Part shown: piece by piece, positions 16,612 to 23,938 of the stretch | Layout: each line of letters starts with the position of its first letter | How positions within the stretch are numbered: position 1 is the stretch's first letter | Assembly (NCBI RefSeq): GCF_900111885.1 | Contig: NZ_FOKG01000013.1 | Span: 160,629-224,628, forward strand | Source of the DNA: Amycolatopsis marina | GTDB lineage: Bacteria > Actinomycetota > Actinomycetes > Mycobacteriales > Pseudonocardiaceae | DNA: 64,000 bases | Direction of reading: 5' to 3' | Position numbers and translations under genes: made by a program | The notes under the pieces: model-generated | Databases searched by the model: none | Seen by the model: only the letters and a program-made list of their open reading frames with translations | What the model was told of the DNA's origin: nothing

Positions 16612-17295
16612 TCAATCTAGTGCCTCGGCGACCCCTTCTGCGATGGCGACGGCGTGGGCCTGCCCAGGGCAGCGATGCGGCCCCGCCCCGAACGGCAGCC
16701 CGCCCGCGGCGAGGTCGAGTTCCAGTACAGAGCCGTCTTGGTCGATCCTCCGGGTGACCCGAACCGGTGGGTCGTCGCGCAGCACGTCCGCGACGACGGC
16801 GTCAGGCCCCCGATTCCCGCCACGCCGCACGGCGTCCACGGTGCGGGCCACCAGCGTGGCCGTGGCGTCACACGCCTGCACCAGCAGGCCGAGCACGGCG
16901 GCTGTGCGCTCGTCGGGGACCCCGCCACAGCGTGCGACCAGTTCCGCAACCGCACGGTCCGCCGCGGACAACGCGGCCGGATCGGTCGCGGTATGCGGGT
17001 GGTACGCCCTGCCGATCGCGGACACAGCCGGGGCACGGACCCCATGGATGCCCAGTGCCTCGGCGAGCAACTCGACCGGCGGTGTGTGTGGGCTCGCCAC
17101 CGCCCGCGCTCGCAGATCGCCCGGTGACACCTCGCCGAGCAGCTCGACCGCAAGTGCCCTGCGCCGCTCGTGGTCCGCACCGGTACTGAACCGGGCCACG
17201 GTGCAGCGGAGCCACTCGATGCCGGCGGGGACGGGCGGGACGGCGAACCGGTCGTCGGCGAGCGTGGCCGCGACCGGGGAAGTGGAGATCTCCAT
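16612..17295 (-). CDS. Short P450-like protein retaining the heme-Cys motif
   Basis: 227-residue protein, against about 400 for a bacterial P450. What remains, in order: a C-helix-like stretch with HERRR (about residues 42-46), an I-helix-like QACDATATL (140-148), a K-helix-like DVLRDDPPV in which the invariant ExxR appears as D170xxR173, a much shortened meander, and the heme-ligand loop PFGAGPHRCPGQ with Cys209. The B, F and G helices and most of the beta sheet are missing. The reading frame is intact with normal codon bias, so it is not an obvious pseudogene. It starts 65 bp from a divergent ArsR gene and is followed closely by the DUF1989 gene. It may bind heme without being a monooxygenase. 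Confidence 0.7.
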   Translation of the reverse strand: MEISTSPVAATLADDRFAVPPVPAGIEWLRCTVARFSTGADHERRRALAVELLGEVSPGDLRARAVASPHTPPVELLAEALGIHGVRAPAVSAIGRAYHPHTATDPAALSAADRAVAELVARCGGVPDERTAAVLGLLVQACDATATLVARTVDAVRRGGNRGPDAVVADVLRDDPPVRVTRRIDQDGSVLELDLAAGGLPFGAGPHRCPGQAHAVAIAEGVAEALD

Positions 17296-17360
17296 GCGCG
17301 GAACCTACGAGCAGGACGGTTCGGTGGTGACCGAAATGAGCCAGGAGCAGAATCGGGCGT

Positions 17361-18071
17361 ATGTCTCGGAGCACCGAACTCGCGGGGCTCGCCGGGTTGC
17401 TGGCCGACCGCACCAGGGCCGAGTTCTGCCTCGCGCTGCTCGACGGGCGTGCCTGGACCGCCGGTGAGCTGGCCACCCATGCCGGTGTCGCCGCCTCCAC
17501 GGCGAGCGAGCACCTGGATCGGTTGATCGCCGGCGGGCTGCTGGTGCAGCGCAGGCAGGGCAGGCACCGCTACGTCCAGCTCGCGGGGCCGGAGACCGCG
17601 CAACTGTTGGAGACGCTGACCGCGCACCTCGGTCCACGACCAGCACGGCCGAACTCACTGCGGTCGGCCACGGCCTCCGCGGCACTGGCGCGCGGGCGCA
17701 CCTGCTACGACCACCTGGCGGGCAGGCTCGGGGTGGCCATCACGGACGCGATGGCCGCGGGCGGACTACTCGACCGGCAACACGGCTTCGCGCTCACCGC
17801 GTCCGGAGTGGACTGGCTCACCGATGCGCTCGGCGTCGATCCGGTCGTGTTGCGCACGAGCCGCCGCCCGGTCGCTCGGGAGTGTCTGGACTGGACCGAG
17901 CGGCGGTCACATCTCGCCGGAACGGCGGGCGCGCAGATCCGGCTGCGGCTGAGTGCCAACGACTGGACCCGGCGAACCGGCAGCGGTCGCGCCGTCCGGC
18001 TGACACCGGCAGGCGCGACCGCACTGCACGAACTGCTCGGACTCGAGGCCGACGCGCTGGAACTGGTGTGA
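17361..18071 (+). CDS. ArsR-type winged-helix regulator with C-terminal extension
   Basis: 236-residue regulator. The N-terminal 85 residues form an ArsR-like winged helix (ELATHAGVAASTASEHLDRL, then a wing with RRQGRHRYVQLAG). The C-terminal 150 residues are an extension with its own Cys (ARECLDW), found in larger ArsR-like proteins that do not sense metals; there is no CxC metal site in helix 3. It is divergent from the P450-like/DUF1989 pair and is their probable regulator. It ends two bases before the convergent ABC permease stop, with no terminator between. Confidence 0.87.
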   Translation: MSRSTELAGLAGLLADRTRAEFCLALLDGRAWTAGELATHAGVAASTASEHLDRLIAGGLLVQRRQGRHRYVQLAGPETAQLLETLTAHLGPRPARPNSLRSATASAALARGRTCYDHLAGRLGVAITDAMAAGGLLDRQHGFALTASGVDWLTDALGVDPVVLRTSRRPVARECLDWTERRSHLAGTAGAQIRLRLSANDWTRRTGSGRAVRLTPAGATALHELLGLEADALELV

Positions 18072-18073
18072 GT

Positions 18074-18856
18074 TCAGGCGTCCCTGCGGGAGAACACCGC
18101 CGTCCCCACACCGACCGCGAGCACCACGTAGACCAGCAGCACGACTCCCGCGCCCACCGGCGACAGGAGCGCGCCGGGCACTTCTCCGGCCAACTGCCTC
18201 GGCAGGTTCGTCAACAGCACGGCGGAAACCCTGTCACGCCACGACGACGGCAGGAACATCGCGATCACCGGCACGACGAACAGCAGGGCGGTCATGGTCA
18301 CCAGGGTGCCCGCACTGGAGCGGAGCACCGTGGCGATCCCGAACGCCACAAGGGCCACGACCATCACCACCAGACCGTGGGAAACAACGAGCGGGATCAT
18401 GTCCGTCGGTGTCTCCCACGGCGAGATCGGTCGCGGCCGGTCGCCGACGATCAGCCAGGTCGCGAGGAACGACAGCCAGGCGAGCACCTGACCGGCGACC
18501 AGAGCGCCGCCACCGAGCACCACGGTCCGCGCCAGCATCATCGTCCTGCGCTGCGGTGCGGCGACGAGGCTCGTCCGGATCATCCCGGTGCCGTACTCAC
18601 CCGCGACCGCCAGTCCGGCGAGCACCGCGAGGCAGAACATGCTGAACGGTGTCGAGAGCAGCCCCACGTCGGCACTCGCGAAAATCGCCTGTTCACTCGG
18701 CGGCGAGTTGTCCCAGTCGGCGGTCATCAGGAACGCGATGACGGAGGTCAGCGCCAGCGCGACCAGCGCGGCTCCGAGCACGTAGTAGGTCGAGCGGACC
18801 GTCCGGAGCTTGGCCCACTCCGACGCCACGACGTCTGTCCAAACTGCTGTCCTCAT
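18074..18856 (-). CDS. ABC-2 type transporter permease
   Basis: 260-residue membrane subunit with six hydrophobic helices (about residues 24-44, 70-90, 110-135, 150-178, 183-205 and 232-255) and the ABC-2 start VASEWAKLRTVRSTYY. It works with the ATPase encoded immediately upstream, overlapping by 4 bp (ATGA). As with most such pairs the substrate is unknown; export of a peptide, drug or lipid is typical. Both are divergent from a two-component system that may sense the substrate. Confidence 0.9.
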   Translation of the reverse strand: MRTAVWTDVVASEWAKLRTVRSTYYVLGAALVALALTSVIAFLMTADWDNSPPSEQAIFASADVGLLSTPFSMFCLAVLAGLAVAGEYGTGMIRTSLVAAPQRRTMMLARTVVLGGGALVAGQVLAWLSFLATWLIVGDRPRPISPWETPTDMIPLVVSHGLVVMVVALVAFGIATVLRSSAGTLVTMTALLFVVPVIAMFLPSSWRDRVSAVLLTNLPRQLAGEVPGALLSPVGAGVVLLVYVVLAVGVGTAVFSRRDA

Positions 18857-19770
18857 CGGACACTTCCCTCCAGTCCTGCCCGGTACTGCACGCTTTCGTC
18901 GGTGATCTCCAGGTATGCCTCCTCGAGTGAGGCACTGCGCGGAGTCAGCTCGTGCACAGCGATCCCGTGCCGCACCGCGATGTCACCGATCGCCACCGCG
19001 TCGCATCCGGTCACCGACAGCGCGCCGTCCGGATCGGTCAGCACCACGGCGCCCGCGGCCTCCAGTGCCGCGCTCAGCTCTGCCGGTCGCGGGGTGCGAA
19101 CCAGCACGTCCCTGTTGAAGCGGGCCAGCAGGTCGGTCATCGACGTCTCGGTGACGAGCCTGCCGCGGCCGAGCACGAGCACGTGGTCCGCCGTCAGTGC
19201 CATCTCGCTCATCAGGTGGCTGGAGACCAGCACCGTGCGCCCTTCGCTCGCCAGCGCGCGCATCAGCTCACGGATCCAGCGGATACCCTCCGGGTCGAGC
19301 CCGTTCACCGGTTCGTCGAACAGCAGCACCCCCGGGTCACCGAGCAGCGCGGCAGCCACCCCCAGCCGCTGCTTCATCCCCAGCGAGAAGCCGCCGATCC
19401 GTTTGCGCGCCACCCCGCCGAGCCCGACCTGTTCGATCACCTCGGTCACCCTCGCCCGCCCGATCCGGTTCGCCCGCGCCAGGCAGTACAGGTGATCGGC
19501 CGCCCTGCGCCCGCCGTGCACCGCTGCGGCATCGAGCAGGGCACCCACCTCGTGCAGTGGCCACCGGATCTCCGCGTACCGCTTGCCGTTCACCAGCGTT
19601 CGCCCCGAGGTCGGGTTGTCGAGCCCGAGCACCGTGCGCATCGTCGTGGACTTGCCCGCACCGTTGGGGCCGAGGAAACCGGTCACCTGCCCGGGTCGCA
19701 CGGTGAAACTCAACTGGTCCACGGCAAGCGTCGAGCCGTATCGCTTGGTCAGTTCCGCTACTTCGATCAT
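18853..19770 (-). CDS. ABC transporter ATP-binding protein
   Basis: 305-residue ATPase. Walker A GPNGAGKST (about residues 38-46), signature FSLGMKQRLGVA, Walker B VLLFDEPVNGLDP and the switch His in VSSHLMSEM are all present; the last 90 residues form the C-terminal domain common in drug and bacitracin-type exporters. The ATG at 19770 begins the usual MIEVAELTKRYG; longer frames to 19989 run into the divergent kinase promoter. It lies 133 bp from the divergent histidine kinase, the arrangement of LiaRS/DesKR-like systems that control an exporter. Confidence 0.93.
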   Translation of the reverse strand: MIEVAELTKRYGSTLAVDQLSFTVRPGQVTGFLGPNGAGKSTTMRTVLGLDNPTSGRTLVNGKRYAEIRWPLHEVGALLDAAAVHGGRRAADHLYCLARANRIGRARVTEVIEQVGLGGVARKRIGGFSLGMKQRLGVAAALLGDPGVLLFDEPVNGLDPEGIRWIRELMRALASEGRTVLVSSHLMSEMALTADHVLVLGRGRLVTETSMTDLLARFNRDVLVRTPRPAELSAALEAAGAVVLTDPDGALSVTGCDAVAIGDIAVRHGIAVHELTPRSASLEEAYLEITDESVQYRAGLEGSVR

Positions 19771-19903
19771 GCCCGCAACGCTGCCGGTGTCGGCTCGCCG
19801 GCACATCGAACCGGGGCCTGGAACCGCGCTGGGGAAGTCAGACCCTGGGTTGACGGACCGGGGCACGACGCGAAAGGGAAGGACACCGGCTAGCGTCGTC
19901 GGT

Positions 19904-21064
19904 GTGGCCGAGACCCGCGCACGTGAGGCGATGAGCAGAATTCGCGGTCTCCACCTGTACGTGCTCGATCTGGCCTTCGCCATCGCCACAACGGCGGTCT
20001 ACATCGGATTCGCCCAGGGCGCGTCCGTCAGGGTGGTCCAGGACGAGCCGTGGCTGGGCTGGCTCGTCGCGGCCGCCGTAGGCCTCCCGCTCGCGGTGCG
20101 CAGACGGTGGCCGCTTCCGGTGCTGGTCGTCGTGGTCGCCGGGCAGTTGGCCGCGACCTTTCTGCACATGATCCTGGAGCCATACCTCGCCTCGGCCTTC
20201 GCGACCTACCTGGTCGGACTCGCCGAACCGGTGCGCCGCTCCACCGCCGGGCTCGTGCTGGCCATGGCGGGCTCGGCGACGGCGATACTGCTGAACCAGG
20301 GCGCGACCGAAAGTGACGCCACGTTCGCCGCGGTCTGGTTCTTCCTCGGCGCGGCGTGGGTCGCGGGACGCGCTGTCCGGAACAAGCGGGCCAAGATCGC
20401 GGCGGAGTCCGAACACCGGGCGAGACAGGCCGTCCTCGACGAGCGCCTGCGCATCGCCCGTGAACTGCACGACGTCGTGGCGCACAGCATGAGCCTGATC
20501 GCGGTGAAGGCAGGCGTGGCGCACCATGTCGCCGAGGACCGCCCCGATGAGGCCAGCGCCGCACTCGGGGTCATCGAGACCACCACACGGGAGGCGCTCG
20601 TGGAGATGCGGCACATCCTCGGCGTGCTGCGCTCGGGCGGGGAACTCGACACCGAACTCGCACCGGTGCCGGGCCTTGCGGGGCTGCCCGGGCTGGCCGA
20701 GCACGCGAGGATGGCCGGGGTGACCGTGCGGCTGGACGTCGAGGGGCAGGACCAGCTGCCGGACGGCGTGGAGGTCTCGACCTTTCGGATCGCGCAGGAA
20801 GCACTCACCAACGTGGTGCGGCACGCGGCGCCAGCGCACTGCCTCGTGCGGGTGCGGATCGGCGACGGTGCGGTGCGCATCGAGGTGACCGACGACGGAC
20901 CCGGCCTCCGGCAGGCCCCGGATCGCCCTGTCCCCGGGCACGGCCTGATCGGGATGCAGGAGCGGGTGGCCGTGTACGGCGGCACATTCGAGGCGGGAGA
21001 GCGGGATTCGGGTGGATTCGCGGTGACCGCGACCCTGCCCTACGAGACCGGAGTCGCGACGTGA
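19904..21064 (+). CDS. Sensor histidine kinase, NarL/DesK type
   Basis: 386-residue membrane kinase. Four to five helices occupy residues 15-155, then a HisKA_3 domain with His189 (RIARELHDVVAHSMSLIAV) and a HATPase domain (EALTNVVRHAAPAH, DDGPGL, GLIGMQERV). Two starts are possible: GTG 19904, chosen for the conserved lead, and ATG 19931 with GTGAGG just before it. The stop overlaps the response-regulator start. Divergence from the ABC pair suggests envelope-stress or substrate sensing through the membrane segments, as there is no large extracellular domain. Confidence 0.92.
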   Translation: MAETRAREAMSRIRGLHLYVLDLAFAIATTAVYIGFAQGASVRVVQDEPWLGWLVAAAVGLPLAVRRRWPLPVLVVVVAGQLAATFLHMILEPYLASAFATYLVGLAEPVRRSTAGLVLAMAGSATAILLNQGATESDATFAAVWFFLGAAWVAGRAVRNKRAKIAAESEHRARQAVLDERLRIARELHDVVAHSMSLIAVKAGVAHHVAEDRPDEASAALGVIETTTREALVEMRHILGVLRSGGELDTELAPVPGLAGLPGLAEHARMAGVTVRLDVEGQDQLPDGVEVSTFRIAQEALTNVVRHAAPAHCLVRVRIGDGAVRIEVTDDGPGLRQAPDRPVPGHGLIGMQERVAVYGGTFEAGERDSGGFAVTATLPYETGVAT

Positions 21065-21750
21065 GCGAGGACGACCAGATCCGGGTGCTGATCGCCGACG
21101 ATCAGGCGCTGCTGCGGGGGAGTTTCCGGGTACTGCTGGAGAGCGCGCCCGGTCTCACCGTCGTCGGCGAGGCGGGCAACGGCGCCGAGGCGGTCGAACT
21201 GGCCGGACGCGAGCGGCCGGACCTCGTGCTGATGGACGTGCGCATGCCGGAGATGGACGGCATCGAGGCGACGCGGCGGCTGTGCGCGCCGAACGCGTCC
21301 GGCGCTGCCGCTGCCGGGCCCCGTGTGCTGATCCTCACCACCTTCGATCTGGATTCCTATGTCTTCGCGGCGCTGCGGGCCGGAGCCAGCGGCTTCCTGC
21401 TCAAGGACACCCCGCCTGGCGACCTGCTCGCGGCGATCCGGGTCGTCGCCGCGGGTGACGGTCTGCTCGCACCGGCCATCACGCGGCGGCTGATCGCCGA
21501 GTTCGCCGCCCGCCCGCAGCCACGACGCGCGCCGCAGCGCTCGCTCGACGGCGTCACCGCGCGTGAGCGGGAGGTGCTGGCGCTGATCGCCACGGGTTTG
21601 TCGAACAACGAACTCGCCGCCGAGTTGCACCTGAGCATGGCGACGGTGAAAACCCACATCGGTCGTCTGCTGGCGAAGCTGGGCGCGCGCGATCGTGCCC
21701 AGCTCGTCATCGCCGCCTACGAGAGCGGCCTGGTGACCCCCGCACGGTGA
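21061..21750 (+). CDS. NarL/FixJ-family response regulator
   Basis: 229-residue cognate regulator: receiver domain with D59 (LVLMDVRMPEMDG) and K115 (FLLKD), and a LuxR-type DNA-binding domain (about residues 160-222, VTAREREVLALIATGLSNNE). The GTG start overlaps the kinase stop as GTGA. Probable targets are the divergent ABC exporter and its own operon (inference from arrangement). An alanine-rich insert (about residues 77-86) between the receiver beta-strands is unlike the regulator at 5084. Confidence 0.94.
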   Translation: MSEDDQIRVLIADDQALLRGSFRVLLESAPGLTVVGEAGNGAEAVELAGRERPDLVLMDVRMPEMDGIEATRRLCAPNASGAAAAGPRVLILTTFDLDSYVFAALRAGASGFLLKDTPPGDLLAAIRVVAAGDGLLAPAITRRLIAEFAARPQPRRAPQRSLDGVTAREREVLALIATGLSNNELAAELHLSMATVKTHIGRLLAKLGARDRAQLVIAAYESGLVTPAR

Positions 21751-21858
21751 ACAGCGTCGAACTTCGGACGTCCAGGCACCAGACTCCCGGCCGTGGCAGG
21801 CGCTCAGCGGGTTCCGCTAGCCTGCGAGTACATCACCGAACGTGACGGGGGACCGAGG

Positions 21859-22737
21859 ATGACCGACGGCGAAGACCGCTCACCGGACGCACCCCCTGGG
21901 GTCGACCTGGAGAAGCCGTCGGCGGCCCGGATCTACGACTGGTATCTGGGCGGCAACCAGAACTGGGCGGTCGACCGCGAGTTCGGCAGGAAGATCGAAC
22001 AGCTCTGGCCGCACGCCAAGCACGGCTCACGGCACAACCGGCAGTTCATGAACCGCGCCGTTCGCACGGCACTCGACGACGGGATCAGGCAGTTCATCGA
22101 CCTCGGTTCCGGCGTGCCCACCGTGGGCAACGTCCACGAGGTCGTCCGTGACCACCTGCCGGAGTCCGAACAGGCGAGCGTGGTCTACGTCGACTTCGAG
22201 GCGGTCGCGGCAGCACACGCGAGGCTGATTCTGGAACGCGAGGGCGCCACCGAATGGGCGGCCCTCGTGCAGCAGGACATGCGGCAGCCCAAGGCGATCC
22301 TCGACGACCCGGAGACCCAGCGGCTCATCGACTTCGACCAGCCGGTCTGTCTGCTGATGATCGCGGTGCTGCATTTCGCCGGGCCCGACGACCGGCCGCT
22401 GGACATCATCAGGGGCTATCTCGACCGGCTGTGCGCGGGCAGCTGGCTGGCGCTGTCGCATATGACCGTCCCCGAGGACGACCCCGAGGCCGCGGCGGGG
22501 GTGCTGCGGTTCGCCGAACAGTACAAGTCGACGGCCAACCCGGTCTGGCTGCGGCCCCGCGACGAGATCGCCTCCTGGTTCGACGGCCTGACGCTGCTCG
22601 AACCCGGGGTGACGCACCTGACGGACTGGCGTCCCGACTTCGACGCGGACAACCTGCCGCCGCGCGACCTTGCCGCGAAGCCGTTCGCCTGGTGCGGCGT
22701 CGCCGAGAAGCCCGAGTCTGCAGATTCCGGGCGCTAG
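21859..22737 (+). CDS. SAM-dependent methyltransferase, Methyltransf_19 (DUF574)
   Basis: 292-residue protein of a family greatly expanded in actinomycetes. Diagnostic motifs are the KPSAARIYDWYLGG lead (residues 14-27), the SAM-binding strand FIDLGSGVPTVGNVHEV (about 76-92), VVYVDFE (about 111-117) and LSHMTVP late in the domain. The natural substrate of these enzymes is unknown; some sit in natural-product clusters, but no such cluster is here. The ATG follows GGGGGA by six bases. It converges on a DtxR-type gene across a short paired repeat. Confidence 0.92.
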   Translation: MTDGEDRSPDAPPGVDLEKPSAARIYDWYLGGNQNWAVDREFGRKIEQLWPHAKHGSRHNRQFMNRAVRTALDDGIRQFIDLGSGVPTVGNVHEVVRDHLPESEQASVVYVDFEAVAAAHARLILEREGATEWAALVQQDMRQPKAILDDPETQRLIDFDQPVCLLMIAVLHFAGPDDRPLDIIRGYLDRLCAGSWLALSHMTVPEDDPEAAAGVLRFAEQYKSTANPVWLRPRDEIASWFDGLTLLEPGVTHLTDWRPDFDADNLPPRDLAAKPFAWCGVAEKPESADSGR

Positions 22738-22749
22738 AACTGCAAATTC
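22718..22749. repeat. Paired short direct repeat at convergent gene ends (GCAGATTC type)
   Basis: CTGCAGATTC is followed 22 bp later by CTGCAAATTC, each leading into a CCGGGCGC or CGGGGC tract. The first copy overlaps the methyltransferase stop. A related pair is at 51930-51960 in the same kind of position. Confidence 0.6.
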
Positions 22750-22754
22750 GGGGC

Positions 22755-23438
22755 TCAGCGCACCGCCACCGAGAGGGCCTGCGCGATCTCCTTGCCGAGC
22801 GCGTGCGTCGCCGCCTGGGCCTGCGATCCGACCCGGACCACGATCGGCCCGCCGAACGGCTGGCGCTCCACCACCTCGATCCGCTCGCCGAGTCCGATCG
22901 AGCGCTCGGAGAGATACCGCAGCAGGTCCGGATCGGTGTCCCAGACCCGCACGATCTCGCCGACGGTGCCCGGCTCCAGCTCGTCGAGCAGGTGCGTGGA
23001 CAGCTCCTCGACACTGCCGTCCATCGCCGGGATCGGGTCACCGTGCGGATCCCGCACCGGGTTGCCCAGCTTCGCCGCGATGCGCTCGACCAGCCGGTCG
23101 GACACGGCGTGTTCGAGCTGGTCGGCCTCGACGTGCACCTCGTCCCAGGTGTAGCCGAGCTCGGACACCAGGTAGGACTCGATCAGCCGGTGCCTGCGGA
23201 GCACGGCGCGGGCGAGCAGCCTGCCCTCCCCGGTCAGTTCGATGCCCCGGTACGGAACGTGGGCGACCAGCCCCTGCTGGGACAGCTTCGTCACCATGCC
23301 CGACGCCGACGAGGGGCTCACCTCGAGGCGGGTCGCCAGCGAGGTGTTGGTCACCGCCTCGCCGCGCTCCGCAAGGCCGTAGATCACCCTGAGGTAGTCC
23401 TCGATGGACGAGGACCGCCGATTCGTTCCATCAGGCAT
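22755..23438 (-). CDS. DtxR-family metalloregulator, probably manganese-type (MntR-like)
   Basis: 227-residue regulator with a DtxR N-terminal winged helix (residues 10-70, VTNTSLATRLEVSPSSASGM), a metal-binding/dimerisation domain (70-145) and an SH3-like FeoA domain (about 150-220). At the primary metal site, the iron-type Met and Cys of DtxR/IdeR are replaced by D14 (IEDYLRVIY) and D106 (VHVEADQLEH), with H83, E109 and H110 kept. That is the pattern of Mn(II)-responsive members. No ribosome site precedes the ATG, so the message may be leaderless. No Mn transporter is adjacent. IdeR-type iron function remains possible. Confidence 0.85.
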   Translation of the reverse strand: MPDGTNRRSSSIEDYLRVIYGLAERGEAVTNTSLATRLEVSPSSASGMVTKLSQQGLVAHVPYRGIELTGEGRLLARAVLRRHRLIESYLVSELGYTWDEVHVEADQLEHAVSDRLVERIAAKLGNPVRDPHGDPIPAMDGSVEELSTHLLDELEPGTVGEIVRVWDTDPDLLRYLSERSIGLGERIEVVERQPFGGPIVVRVGSQAQAATHALGKEIAQALSVAVR

Positions 23439-23474
23439 ACCGCATACGATACGGCGCTCGTTCCCGCGCGGCGT

Positions 23475-23924
23475 TCAGTCCCGCGCGGGCCGCCACCGGT
23501 AGCGGGTCCAGCCGTGCACCTCCTGCGCACCGAGTTGCTTGTAGAACGCCGCGGCCCGGTCGTTGCCCTCCTGCATGTCCCACTCGACCCGCCCGGTGGT
23601 GCGGGCGCGCAGTTCGGCCAGCAGCTCACCGCCCAGTCCGTGCCTACGGTGTTCGGGGCGGATGAAGACATCGTCGAGCCAGATTCCCGGGCGTGCCTCC
23701 CAGGTGGAGAAGCTCCAGGTGCAGAACGCGAATCCGGCCACGGTGCCCGGCTGCCCCGGTGGCTCGGCGATCAGCACCCACGCCTTCGCATCGGCGCCGA
23801 AGAGGTGGCCGCGCATCTCCTCGCGGTCGAGGGTGAGCTCGTCGTTCCCCTCATAGCGGGCGTGCTCCTCGATCAGCGCGCAGATCTCCTCGGCATCGCC
23901 TTCCACGGCGTCGCGCACGGGCAT
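23475..23924 (-). CDS. GNAT-family N-acetyltransferase
   Basis: 149-residue GNAT enzyme. The acetyl-CoA loop is FIRPEHRRHGLGGELL (residues 88-103, the R-x-x-G-x-G/A signature) and the C-terminal part AAAFYKQLGAQEV is typical of diamine or amino-acid acetyltransferases. GGAGAG precedes the ATG, which lies 14 bp after the amidohydrolase stop, so it is the second gene of an operon. The substrate is not evident; spermidine-type acetyltransferases are the nearest by feel. Confidence 0.9.
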   Translation of the reverse strand: MPVRDAVEGDAEEICALIEEHARYEGNDELTLDREEMRGHLFGADAKAWVLIAEPPGQPGTVAGFAFCTWSFSTWEARPGIWLDDVFIRPEHRRHGLGGELLAELRARTTGRVEWDMQEGNDRAAAFYKQLGAQEVHGWTRYRWRPARD

Positions 23925-23938
23925 GTGCTCTCCTTTTC

